Of a DNA stretch of 56,082 nt, positions 8,599-17,303 are shown one piece after another. This DNA comes from Sulfurimonas sp. (GTDB lineage Bacteria; Campylobacterota; Campylobacteria; Campylobacterales; Sulfurimonadaceae). Positions within the stretch are counted from its first letter, which is position 1, and each line of letters begins with the position of its first letter. The position numbers and the translations under genes were made by a program. The notes beneath the pieces were generated by a model, which ran no database searches, was not told the origin of the DNA, and saw only the letters and a program-made list of their open reading frames with translations. Location of the stretch: positions 1-56,082 of the forward strand of contig JALUXP010000071.1 of assembly GCA_027013295.1 (NCBI GenBank), written 5' to 3'.

Positions 8599-9563
8599 AG
8601 TTAATATTGTTTGTTGTCCTAAGTTTTTCACTTTATGCTAGCGATATCTTGAGTGAGTATCGTAAAAATGGGATTCAAGGCATAGAAAAACAACTTGATT
8701 TGGAACTCGCAAAAACGCACTATTGGGATACTCAACTTCAAGACATAGACACTAGATTTGGATATATCAAATCCTATACCTCCATCCTAACTTGTGATAA
8801 AAACACTTCGACCTTAGCCCTATACCAAAAAGATTCCAACAATACTTTTTTGGAAGTTCAACAATATAATGCTTTTACAGGAAAATCAAATGGTGATAAA
8901 AAAGTTGAAGGAGATTTAAAAACTCCTCTTGGTATCTACAACATTAAACAAAGACTTGATAAGGACAATAAACTTGATCCCTTTTACGGTCCCCTTGCTT
9001 TTGTCACTTCTTACCCTAACCTTTATGACAAAATGCGTAAAAAAAAGGGCAGTGGCATCTGGGTACATGGACTCCCTATAAATCAAAAGAGAGAAAAATT
9101 TACAAAAGGCTGTATTGCGATAGATAATGAGGCATTAATCTGCCTTGATAATAATATAAGTATTGATAAGACAGTTCTTATTATCAATTCTAATGGCATA
9201 AAACAAGAGGTACCAAAAAAGAAACTTAGCAAAATCTTAGCACAATTATATATGTGGAGATTTACTTGGAAATATAATGAGATCGTTTCCTATCTAGCAT
9301 TTTATGATAAAGAGTTCCAAAAAACAGATAGAACAAAACTTGAAGCATTTAAGATACAAAAAGAGTTTGTGTTTGCCAAAAATGAAAAAAAAACTATCAT
9401 ATTTAAAAATATAAATATTTTCAGATATCCAAATACTCAAAATATTTATCAAGTAACTTTTGATGAATACTATAAAACTAAATATTTTAAATATGAAGGT
9501 AAAAAACTACTTATGATAAAATTAGACAATGAAAATAATATGAAAATATTTTTAGAGAATTAA
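8595..9563 (+). CDS. L,D-transpeptidase-fold peptidoglycan carboxypeptidase (Csd6/Pgp2-like)
   Basis: This 322-residue periplasmic protein has a signal peptide (LILFVVLSFSLYA). Its YkuD-type domain has the catalytic His in WVHGLP (H158) and Cys in TKGCIAI (C173). A C-terminal extension follows (about 210-322), as in Helicobacter Csd6 and Campylobacter Pgp2. Those proteins act as L,D-carboxypeptidases that trim tetrapeptides to tripeptides and set helical or curved cell shape. The ATG overlaps the era stop. It is followed four bases later by a Csd4/Pgp1-like gene, so the two consecutive trimming steps are encoded together. Activity as a carboxypeptidase rather than a cross-linker is inferred from the architecture. 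Confidence 0.82.
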   Translation: MKLILFVVLSFSLYASDILSEYRKNGIQGIEKQLDLELAKTHYWDTQLQDIDTRFGYIKSYTSILTCDKNTSTLALYQKDSNNTFLEVQQYNAFTGKSNGDKKVEGDLKTPLGIYNIKQRLDKDNKLDPFYGPLAFVTSYPNLYDKMRKKKGSGIWVHGLPINQKREKFTKGCIAIDNEALICLDNNISIDKTVLIINSNGIKQEVPKKKLSKILAQLYMWRFTWKYNEIVSYLAFYDKEFQKTDRTKLEAFKIQKEFVFAKNEKKTIIFKNINIFRYPNTQNIYQVTFDEYYKTKYFKYEGKKLLMIKLDNENNMKIFLEN

Positions 9564-9567
9564 CGGT

Positions 9568-10851
9568 ATGAAAATTCTTATCTTTATTATCCTTATCTAC
9601 GCCTCAGTTTTTGCTAATATCAATCTTATAAAACATGAAAATAAAGACTCAAATACTACTCTTTTAGTTATTGGAGGTATCCATGGGGATGAACCGGGTG
9701 GTTACTTCTCAGCATCTATCCTTGCTTCACACTATACTATTACTTCTAAAAACCTCTGGGTAGTTCCTAATCTCAATAAGGATAGCGTTCAAAGAAACAG
9801 TCGTGGGCTTCATGGTGATATGAATCGAAAATTTGCGCCAAAAACAAAAGTAGATAAAGATACCCAAACAGTCAATGAGATCAAAAAGATCATACTCAAT
9901 AAAAAAGTATCTTTAGTTTTAAATCTTCACGATGGACATGGTTTTTATCGAACAAAAAACCAAGGACGCATCTTTAACCCAAATGCTTGGGGTCAGACTT
10001 GTGTCATAGACCAATGTGAACTCAACAAAAAACAAAAATTTGGAGATTTGAACAATATAGCTTTAAAAGTTAAAGAAAAGATGAATAAAAAATTAATAAA
10101 ACATCACCACTCTTTTAATGTTAGAAATACCAATACAAAATTTGATGATGAAGCGATGCAACTTTCTCTTACTTATTTTGCTGTTACAAATAACAAACCC
10201 GCTTTTGCTATTGAAACAAGTAAAAATCTTACATCGCTCTCTCAAAAAGTATTTTATCAACTCATGGCTATTGAGGAATTTATGAATATTATGGGGATAC
10301 ACTATAAAAGAAATTTTGAACTTAACATCAAAAACATCTCAAAAGTGATCCTAGATTATGGTAAATTAGAGATAAACAACACAATTATTATAAAATTAAC
10401 TAATATTAGAAAAACTTTAAGCTATTTTCCGTTAAAATCTAATCATAATGTGTTTAAGTTTTCTCATCCCTTAGGAAGTGTCCGAAGGATGCAAGACAAA
10501 TATATTATATATATTGGCAATAAAGTAGTTACATCTCTTTATCCTCAGTATTTTGAATATGGAAAAAATTGTCCGAAAAAACATCACTTTGAAGTTGATG
10601 GTATTAAAAAAACTTTTAATACCACTTCAGATATATTTGTAAATGTCGATTTTAAAATTGCAGATGAAAAGTCAACAAGAGTAAATGTTATTGGCTTCAG
10701 TGCTAAGGGCAAGAAAAATGAGAGTGGTATCAATATTGCTTATAGTTCGATGGTTAAAAGATTTTCTATCAATAAAGATAAAAAAAGTTTTAGAATCGAG
10801 TTTTATAAAAACAACAAATTTTGTTCCATGCAAATGGTACACTTTAAATAG
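9568..10851 (+). CDS. Peptidoglycan D,L-carboxypeptidase (Csd4/Pgp1-like, M14 family)
   Basis: This 427-residue secreted zinc carboxypeptidase has a signal peptide at residues 1-16 (MKILIFIILIYASVFA). Zinc ligands are visible as H39-G-D-E42 in GGIHGDEPGG and H121 in NLHDGHG. NSRGLHGDMNRKF is also conserved. Csd4 of Helicobacter, as I recall, has Gln in place of the first His; this protein has the regular His, as in Campylobacter Pgp1. The family cleaves muropeptide tripeptides to dipeptides and is needed for helical shape. Two beta-sandwich-like regions follow the catalytic domain (about 240-427). It lies 11 bases before the secretion-machine cluster. Confidence 0.85.
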   Translation: MKILIFIILIYASVFANINLIKHENKDSNTTLLVIGGIHGDEPGGYFSASILASHYTITSKNLWVVPNLNKDSVQRNSRGLHGDMNRKFAPKTKVDKDTQTVNEIKKIILNKKVSLVLNLHDGHGFYRTKNQGRIFNPNAWGQTCVIDQCELNKKQKFGDLNNIALKVKEKMNKKLIKHHHSFNVRNTNTKFDDEAMQLSLTYFAVTNNKPAFAIETSKNLTSLSQKVFYQLMAIEEFMNIMGIHYKRNFELNIKNISKVILDYGKLEINNTIIIKLTNIRKTLSYFPLKSNHNVFKFSHPLGSVRRMQDKYIIYIGNKVVTSLYPQYFEYGKNCPKKHHFEVDGIKKTFNTTSDIFVNVDFKIADEKSTRVNVIGFSAKGKKNESGINIAYSSMVKRFSINKDKKSFRIEFYKNNKFCSMQMVHFK

Positions 10852-10862
10852 GGATTAAATAT

Positions 10863-12398
10863 ATGGGTGAGAACACAGAAATAGCTTTTTCTAGCGTAGT
10901 ATCTATCAACCCTTACAGCAACTCATATGTCAAGGGGATTTCTAGCTTTTTAGCATACGATGATTCAGTTGAATATTCTAAAGAACAGTATTCTATATCT
11001 TACATTAATACCAAAGAGTTTATCAACGCCCATATACATGTAAGCAAAAACATCCCTGATGAAGACTTACACGATGCTATTACCAATAAAGCTTATGATG
11101 AGCTCGCCCTTGACCAAGCTGTTTCATATAAGATAGAGTATATAGAACTCTATAATGCTCTTGATGAAGAAGAAAGAAATTTTAATGTTTTTGTAGTTGA
11201 TCCAGAGGTTCTTACTTCAAGATACAAAAATGCTATTGATAAGATAAACTATATTGATACAATCATACCTGCACCTCTTTTATTCAAATCACTTTATTGT
11301 AGGGAAATTATCACAGCAAGTGGTGCCCATGCATTTATTTATTTTCAAAAAACAGGTGCTTTTATCACTGTCTATAATGAAAAAGAATTTGTCTTTTCAA
11401 AAACTTTAGAATATTCTTTTGTGCAAATGCATGAAGAATTTTGTGAGCTTTATGGAGAACGCATAGAATATGATGAGTTTATAGACTTTCTTACTACTGA
11501 GGATTTAAAAAACTCTGACAGTCCGTATAAAGAGTTTTTTATCAAACTTTACAAAGAACTTTTTGCTAATGTTAATGATATCCTCACCTATGTTAAACGA
11601 GTGTATGAGATAAACAAAATTGATCAACTTTATATTGGTACGCAGATTCATACCCAAAGTAAACTAGATGAGATTGCTGAATTTGAACTCAACATCAAAT
11701 GTGGTTTATTTGAATTTGATTATGGTTTTAAATCGACAGATGAATATATAGACCAGCTTCATTCGCTTATGCATCTTCATTCTATCTTGCCACATGAGCA
11801 AAAATATATATGTAACTTTACAGACTACAAAAGACCACCAAAGTTCATAAACAGGCAAAGTGGAAAACTTATTCTTACAACTATGGTTGCTTTAATATTG
11901 GCTTTTATATATCCTGTAACATATTGGTCTCTTTCTTATGCCCAATCATTACAAAAAGAGCTCTTAACAAAACAATACAATCAACTCCACATCAAAAAAG
12001 TAACGACAGAAGCTACCATAAAAAATAGAACTGCTGTTAAGGAAAAAACCCTTAAGCTCTTAGCTCAAGAAGAGAAAAACTATGTTGACAAAAAAAATAC
12101 TTTGATTAAAATACACGATGTAAAAGTCAATTATCTTATGAAAGCAAAACTACTTCAGACCTTAACAAAAGACTTAAATAGATATAGGGTAGGACTTGAA
12201 TCTTTAGAGGTTGATCAAAAAGAAAAATCAAATCTGTTCATACTTAATTTAGTTGCGACTCAAGAGATTCGCATAACAAAACTCATAGCATATATGACAA
12301 AAATTCACGAGGGTAAATATAATATTTCACTTGAAAAAATCTACTTTGATAAAAATGAAAAAAAATATTTAAGTCAACTTAAGGTGCAAATATTATGA
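10863..12398 (+). CDS. GspL/PilM-PilN-like assembly protein
   Basis: This 511-residue protein has a large cytoplasmic domain (1-330), one membrane helix (about 338-360, ILTTMVALILAFIYPV) and a periplasmic coiled-coil plus small domain (360-511). The cytoplasmic part has PilM/GspL-like features (HAFIYFQKTGAFITVYNEKE), suggesting an actin-like fold. The layout equals GspL or a PilM-PilN fusion: an inner-membrane scaffold linking the motor to the periplasmic parts. Assignment rests on architecture and on its position as first gene of a cluster with PilO-, PilP-, secretin-, GspE- and GspF-like genes. Its stop overlaps the next start. Confidence 0.65.
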   Translation: MGENTEIAFSSVVSINPYSNSYVKGISSFLAYDDSVEYSKEQYSISYINTKEFINAHIHVSKNIPDEDLHDAITNKAYDELALDQAVSYKIEYIELYNALDEEERNFNVFVVDPEVLTSRYKNAIDKINYIDTIIPAPLLFKSLYCREIITASGAHAFIYFQKTGAFITVYNEKEFVFSKTLEYSFVQMHEEFCELYGERIEYDEFIDFLTTEDLKNSDSPYKEFFIKLYKELFANVNDILTYVKRVYEINKIDQLYIGTQIHTQSKLDEIAEFELNIKCGLFEFDYGFKSTDEYIDQLHSLMHLHSILPHEQKYICNFTDYKRPPKFINRQSGKLILTTMVALILAFIYPVTYWSLSYAQSLQKELLTKQYNQLHIKKVTTEATIKNRTAVKEKTLKLLAQEEKNYVDKKNTLIKIHDVKVNYLMKAKLLQTLTKDLNRYRVGLESLEVDQKEKSNLFILNLVATQEIRITKLIAYMTKIHEGKYNISLEKIYFDKNEKKYLSQLKVQIL

Positions 12399-13027
12399 AA
12401 ATAACAATAGAAAGCTATTTGCATAAAATAGACAACTCTTTTAAGCATAAATCAAAAAAAGATATTCAACTTACATATATAATGCTTGTAAGTGTTATCT
12501 TTGCCCTTTCCTATTTTCTTTTTTGGGATTCTTCAGAAAATAATTTTTTAGAGCAAAAATCTCAAATTAGTAAGATAAAGACGAAATTAATTGTTGACAA
12601 AGCATATCTAGGAGCAAACCCTCCTCTAAAAATTATTATGCTCGACAATGAGATTAAATCTTCTCAAGAAAAAATGATAGGTTATAAAATAAAAAATGAT
12701 TATATAAAAAACAAGATAGAAGAGATTTCAGCTCTTATCTATGATGAACGCACTTGGGGGACTTATATTAACTCCATTGCTCAAGAAGCAAAAAAATATC
12801 ATATCAATATATCTGAATTTAGGAACACTCTTAACTCTAGCAATGGCTCTTTTGGTCATATCCTAGATTTAAATCTAAAACTCTCAGGAAAATATAAAAA
12901 TACACTTAAATTTATCAATGCGCTGGAACAGAGTGATCTAGTTGTAGATATCCATTATCTTACTATAAAAGCAGAAGATAGACTTAATACAGAACTTAAA
13001 ATTTCGGTATGGGGGATTACTTACTAA
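12395..13027 (+). CDS. PilO/GspM-like inner-membrane protein
   Basis: This 210-residue protein has one membrane helix (about 27-45), a coiled-coil (50-110) and a C-terminal ferredoxin-like domain. That domain has the PilO pattern: an Ala-Gln-Glu-Ala-containing helix, strand, L-x-L-x-G-K-Y, an F-I-N-A-L-E helix, then paired strands ending KISVWGITY. Such proteins form a periplasmic ring with PilN or GspL. The first four bases overlap the upstream gene and the stop overlaps the next start (TAATG), so translation is coupled. Confidence 0.7.
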   Translation: MKITIESYLHKIDNSFKHKSKKDIQLTYIMLVSVIFALSYFLFWDSSENNFLEQKSQISKIKTKLIVDKAYLGANPPLKIIMLDNEIKSSQEKMIGYKIKNDYIKNKIEEISALIYDERTWGTYINSIAQEAKKYHINISEFRNTLNSSNGSFGHILDLNLKLSGKYKNTLKFINALEQSDLVVDIHYLTIKAEDRLNTELKISVWGITY

Positions 13028-13506
13028 TGAAAACAGTTTTATTATTATTGAGTGTCACTTTTAGCCTTCTTATCGCAAATGAGCTTAGATGGGTTGATGA
13101 ACAAGTCAATGCAATCAAGCCAAATAGAGATGGTGTTTCTAATATGCAAATTGCAAAGTTACGAAACCCTTTTGTTTATTTGAAAAAGAATAGACCTAAA
13201 AAGCAGGACTCTAACTCCAATCCAATAACTCCAAATCTACCTAGTAGTAGAAATACGGCGAGTCACTCTGTTCAAAAAAATAGACCCATCGCTGTCGCTT
13301 CACTCCGAGTAAAAAATCGCAAATTACGACTTAATGCTATTATCAACTCTGCTGCGCTGATCAATGATAAATGGTATAAAAATGGTGATAAAATAGCAGG
13401 TTACAAAGTTATGTATATATCTAAAACAAAAGTTAGACTAAGTAAGAACAATAAAATAACTATTTTGACAACTCAGTCAACTTTAGATAAATTGAAATTC
13501 AAATAA
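13027..13506 (+). CDS. PilP/GspC-like periplasmic protein (CtsR position)
   Basis: This 159-residue protein starts at ATG 13027, which overlaps the previous TAA and gives a clean signal peptide (MKTVLLLLSVTFSLLIA). The longer frame from 13009 would bury it. The middle is Pro/Asn/Lys-rich and disordered. The C-terminal part (about 105-155) has the homology-region pattern of PilP/GspC: LNAIINSAALINDKWYKNGD, then GYKVMYISKTKVRL. It would link the inner-membrane ring to the secretin. In Campylobacter the gene before the ctsD secretin is ctsR; the position agrees, but sequence identity cannot be tested here. Confidence 0.65.
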   Translation: MKTVLLLLSVTFSLLIANELRWVDEQVNAIKPNRDGVSNMQIAKLRNPFVYLKKNRPKKQDSNSNPITPNLPSSRNTASHSVQKNRPIAVASLRVKNRKLRLNAIINSAALINDKWYKNGDKIAGYKVMYISKTKVRLSKNNKITILTTQSTLDKLKFK

Positions 13507-13521
13507 TAGGTGGTTTATACA

Positions 13522-15180
13522 ATGAAATATTTTAAGAGATATTTATTTACAGTAGGAATGAGTTTACTCCTCTCTTCAAGTTTAATTGCTGAGTGTTCTT
13601 ACGAACTCTTTAGTATTAGTTCAGCTAAAAATACTAAGATTGTTAACTTCATAGATCAACTCAGTGATCAATGTGAATTTAGCGTTATTGTCACTGACCC
13701 AATAGCCCAATCCCATCTCAATACAAAACTCAATAAAACACATCTTAAAAACCTTACTATTAATGAAGTACTAGATATTATACTTGTAGAAAATAATCTT
13801 TCATATACATTAGAAAACAATTTACTGAAAATCTCTTATCTCTCAACAAAAATATTTCCCATAGACTATATTCTCTCTCAAAGAAAGGCCAAAGGGAGTA
13901 CACAAATAACACTAAGTTCTTCTACATCTTCTAATCGAGGAAATACTCGAAGGCAAGGTTCGTCTTCATCGGGAAGCAATGGCGTTCAGGGAAACTCAAG
14001 CAACAATCAGGGAAATTCAAGCAATGGTCAAGGAAATTCAAGAAATAATCGAAACAATCGAAACAACTCAGGGGTACAAGCTAGATCTGGAATCTTAATA
14101 AAATCCAGTGATGAAGTAATTTTCTGGAAGGAGCTAGACCTAGAGCTACAAAGAATTATCAATAGACCAGAAGATGCCTATAAAGCACAAGCTCCTATCA
14201 TCAATAAAAATGCAGGTCTTATCACTGTTACAGCTACTGTAAAACAACTCACAAGACTAGAAAACTACCTTCAACAATTACAAGATAAAGTACAACTTCA
14301 AGTTCTTATAGATGTCCAACTTCTCTCTGTAACAATGAACAAAGGGAAAACAACTGGTGTAGACTGGCAACAACTTTATGCTCTTCAAAATATGACCCTA
14401 GAGTTTGGTGGAGGATCTGGAAAGAAAACAAGTACTTCTGGATCTATATTGAACCCAAGTAACTATGTAACCATTAAAGGTGGTGGTTCCCTCAAAGAGG
14501 TTGTCAAATTTTTGCAAACACAAGGTGATGTAAACTCTATCTCAAATCCTAAAGTTCTTACTCTTAACAACCAACCTGCAATGATCACAGTAGGAACTCA
14601 ATACTTTTATAAAATTAAATCGCAAACAAATCAACAATCATCAGTCGGATCAGTATCAGCTGTAACACAAAACAATATAGTCAGATCTGTGTTTGCTGGA
14701 GTTCTCTTAGATATAACTCCTGAGATATCTGATGATGAGATGATTACTCTCAAAATTAATCCTTCTTTATCTGAAACTAGAAAGGACATCTCTCAAACAT
14801 CTTCAAATGATAGAACAATGCCACCAGATTTAAATCGTCGTCAACTCTCTTCAGTTGTCACCATCAAAGACGGAAATAGAATTATTTTAGGTGGTCTTAT
14901 TAACACTAAAAATATTCGTAATTCAAGCAAACTCCCTATTTTAGGAGATATTCCAGGTCTTAGTTATTTTTTTAGATATGAAAGCACAGTCAAGCAGGTA
15001 CAAGAACTTGTTATAGTGATAGAGCCTCACATCATTAGAAAAGGAAACAATAATATCTCTTTAGCTAAATTAGGTTATGAGGGTATTACAAACGAACTTG
15101 TTACACTTAAGAAAAAAGATGCCTTAGCAAAACCTAAGAATACAGAAGTTGCTCCTAAGCAAATCAGTGATGATGACTAA
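13522..15180 (+). CDS. Secretin (MshL/PilQ family, CtsD-like)
   Basis: This outer-membrane channel of type IV pilus, type II secretion or DNA-uptake machines is 552 residues from ATG 13522 (AGGTGG eight bases upstream). It has a signal peptide, an N0/STN domain (about 30-110), and the segment FPIDYILSQRKAKGST typical of MshL. A low-complexity Asn/Gly/Ser linker follows (about 137-190). Then come an N1-type domain and the secretin core, with SISNPKVLTLNNQPAMITVG and an R-x-x-I-L-G-G-L motif ending in ELVIVIEPHII. No lipobox is present. It is the fourth gene of the machine cluster. Confidence 0.92.
   Translation: MKYFKRYLFTVGMSLLLSSSLIAECSYELFSISSAKNTKIVNFIDQLSDQCEFSVIVTDPIAQSHLNTKLNKTHLKNLTINEVLDIILVENNLSYTLENNLLKISYLSTKIFPIDYILSQRKAKGSTQITLSSSTSSNRGNTRRQGSSSSGSNGVQGNSSNNQGNSSNGQGNSRNNRNNRNNSGVQARSGILIKSSDEVIFWKELDLELQRIINRPEDAYKAQAPIINKNAGLITVTATVKQLTRLENYLQQLQDKVQLQVLIDVQLLSVTMNKGKTTGVDWQQLYALQNMTLEFGGGSGKKTSTSGSILNPSNYVTIKGGGSLKEVVKFLQTQGDVNSISNPKVLTLNNQPAMITVGTQYFYKIKSQTNQQSSVGSVSAVTQNNIVRSVFAGVLLDITPEISDDEMITLKINPSLSETRKDISQTSSNDRTMPPDLNRRQLSSVVTIKDGNRIILGGLINTKNIRNSSKLPILGDIPGLSYFFRYESTVKQVQELVIVIEPHIIRKGNNNISLAKLGYEGITNELVTLKKKDALAKPKNTEVAPKQISDDD
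13987..14049 (+). repeat. Three 21-bp tandem repeats inside the secretin gene
   Basis: Units start at 13987, 14008 and 14029. Each is a close variant of CAGGGAAATTCAAGCAA plus four bases, encoding QGNSSNN, QGNSSNG and QGNSRNN. The repeat is in frame, so unit gain or loss changes linker length without breaking the protein. Confidence 0.8.
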
Positions 15181-15188
15181 AATATATA

Positions 15189-15998
15189 ATGAATTCTAGT
15201 CTATATACAAATTCTAAAGATGTATTTTTAGATACTGTAGATGCGAAAGACTATGTACAGCTTGACCGTGTATCAACCATCTACCAATCACTAAAAGATT
15301 CTGTGAAAAAACCTTTAAAGATGATTCTCCTCTATGGGAAGCCAGGGACAGGTAAAAGTATGTTCCTTGCAAAGCTTTGTCAAGATCTTTCCCAAAATCA
15401 AGAGATGCATTACTATAAAACACCCATTTTGGATGAAAGTGAGTTTTTTAAATCTATTGCACATGATTTGTATGATATTGATGATGACAGAGAACTTAAT
15501 TTTACACAAATAATAAAATTGATGCAACTCAATGAAAAAAAAGAGATACCTCTTATTTTGCTAGATGAGGCACAACTCTATGGTGATAAACAGATGGAAA
15601 AAATAAGACTTTTATCTGATACAAGAAAGATTAAGTTTGTTATAGCTTTACATAAAACACAAAGTGAAGATCTTATAGCAAAAGAGCATTTTCAAACAAG
15701 AATTTGGGAATCAATAGAACTAAAAAATGCTTTATCAGCTGAACTCAAGATATATATACAAAAAAAGCTTATGAAAGCAAACTGCTTTGATAGTGCAAAT
15801 ATGTTTTCTAATACATCAATTAAACTTATATATAAACTCACAAATGGAAACTACAGAGATACAAATAAACTTTTACGAACAGTTTTTGAAATATATGAAT
15901 GGTATTATGAGCATAACCTCTCTAAAATCAACACCAATGTAATGAGCAATAAGATCATAGAGATGGCAGCCATTAAAGTAGGACTCATAGATGCGTAA
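15189..15998 (+). CDS. ExeA/MshM-type AAA ATPase (CtsP-like)
   Basis: This 269-residue cytoplasmic ATPase has Walker A GKPGTGKS (about residues 54-61), Walker B LILLDEAQ (about 119-126) and a C-terminal helical lid. ExeA/GspA and MshM proteins help place or assemble the secretin. In Campylobacter, CtsP follows ctsD and is required for natural transformation. Unlike ExeA, it has no membrane segment or peptidoglycan-binding domain, which fits MshM/CtsP. It lies eight bases after the secretin and overlaps the next gene by eight bases. Confidence 0.82.
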   Translation: MNSSLYTNSKDVFLDTVDAKDYVQLDRVSTIYQSLKDSVKKPLKMILLYGKPGTGKSMFLAKLCQDLSQNQEMHYYKTPILDESEFFKSIAHDLYDIDDDRELNFTQIIKLMQLNEKKEIPLILLDEAQLYGDKQMEKIRLLSDTRKIKFVIALHKTQSEDLIAKEHFQTRIWESIELKNALSAELKIYIQKKLMKANCFDSANMFSNTSIKLIYKLTNGNYRDTNKLLRTVFEIYEWYYEHNLSKINTNVMSNKIIEMAAIKVGLIDA

Positions 15999-16755
15999 TA
16001 TCTCTGACTTAGAAAAACGATGGTTTAGATATAAACTTAAATCTTTCATTCCATATGTTTTAATTTCACTTATGGTGATTATCTCCACAGCCTTGATACT
16101 CAGTGTATTTAAGAAGCAACTAACAAACAAAAGTTCTGAAGTAATCCTGCTCAATGACAAAGAGCAAAAGGTCGTGGCAACAAAGATTATAGAGGAGGTT
16201 AAAGTTGTACCGATAGAACCTCAGATAACTTTTAAAGAGATAAAAAAAGAAGCTACAAAAATGGTTCTAACACCCTCTCTTGACTTTATCAAGAACCTAA
16301 GAACTACTTCTACCGAATCCTATAGCTCAGATAACTTTGCACAAGTACAAAAGAAAGAAATCCCTAAGAAGAAAATTAAAAAACAAATACTCAAGCAAAA
16401 ACAAGTAGTTCAACAGACTCGACCAAAAAATATATTAATACAAAGGCAAGAGACACAATCTGATATAGAACATGTTATCAAAAGATTTCACAAAAATAAT
16501 AATCCAGCATTAAGTCTTTTTGTCGCTAAAAAATATTATAAACTTGGAGACTATAAACAATCTTATAACTATGCACTCCTCACAAATCAGATTAATGCTA
16601 ATATTGAACAAAGTTGGATAATCTTTGTCAAGTCTTTAGTGAAACTCCATAAAAAAGAGCAAGCTATCAATATTTTAAAAAGCTATATTAAACATTCTAA
16701 ATCTACTAATGCAAAAATCTTATTAGATAATATCCAATCAGGAAAGTTTAAATGA
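15991..16755 (+). CDS. Single-pass membrane protein with TPR-like tail (MshN-like)
   Basis: This 254-residue protein has a basic cytoplasmic start, one membrane helix (about 19-39, VLISLMVIISTALILSV), a Lys/Gln-rich linker (60-155) and a helical repeat region (160-250: LFVAKKYYKLGDYKQSYNYA). The arrangement resembles MshN, whose gene sits between mshM and mshE. It would be a periplasmic scaffold of the machine. It overlaps both neighbours by a few bases. Confidence 0.6.
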   Translation: MRNISDLEKRWFRYKLKSFIPYVLISLMVIISTALILSVFKKQLTNKSSEVILLNDKEQKVVATKIIEEVKVVPIEPQITFKEIKKEATKMVLTPSLDFIKNLRTTSTESYSSDNFAQVQKKEIPKKKIKKQILKQKQVVQQTRPKNILIQRQETQSDIEHVIKRFHKNNNPALSLFVAKKYYKLGDYKQSYNYALLTNQINANIEQSWIIFVKSLVKLHKKEQAINILKSYIKHSKSTNAKILLDNIQSGKFK

Positions 16756-17294
16756 AAATACTTCTCTTACTCTTTATATTTTTATCACTGCAAGCAGATA
16801 CAAAAACAGAGATGTTTAACCTCTATCAAAATGAGAAATACGAAAAAGTTTGCAATATGGGACATAGAGTCTTAGACCTTAATGCAAGAGATGAAGAGTT
16901 TGTCTCCCTATATGCTTTTTCTTGTTTAAAATCTGACTATATAGATAGACTTGCTATACCTATAGCCCTCTTAAAATTTTCTAAAGAGGCTCGTTCAAAT
17001 GCTGCTTATTTTTCTGTTATACTTATGCAAAAAAAACTTTTATATCACTCTTTAGTAGATGATTATGACCTCTCAAAACTTGAACTTCCTTCTACTGAGT
17101 ATGTATTATCTAAGGTTTTTGATCTGTATGCTAAGCTCGGTAAACATGAAAGAAGGAGAGTTTACATCTTTAGCGATGCCCAAAATCCAAAAATCTCGTA
17201 TAAACTTTATCTTGAACAAAATGGAAAATTACAAAAAATGGTAATTGAGGAATTTTACGATACAATAGCTGTACGCAGACATATATATTGGTAG
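16752..17294 (+). CDS. Secreted helical protein of the machine cluster
   Basis: This 180-residue protein has a signal peptide (MKILLLLFIFLSLQA) and a helical, TPR-like body. It has two cysteines (residues 34 and 57) that could form a disulfide. I do not recognise a named family. Its place between the MshN-like gene and the GspE motor suggests it belongs to the machine. In Campylobacter an uncharacterised gene sits between ctsP and ctsE; this gene or its upstream neighbour may correspond. Confidence 0.6.
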   Translation: MKILLLLFIFLSLQADTKTEMFNLYQNEKYEKVCNMGHRVLDLNARDEEFVSLYAFSCLKSDYIDRLAIPIALLKFSKEARSNAAYFSVILMQKKLLYHSLVDDYDLSKLELPSTEYVLSKVFDLYAKLGKHERRRVYIFSDAQNPKISYKLYLEQNGKLQKMVIEEFYDTIAVRRHIYW

Positions 17295-17303
17295 GGAATT
17301 GAG

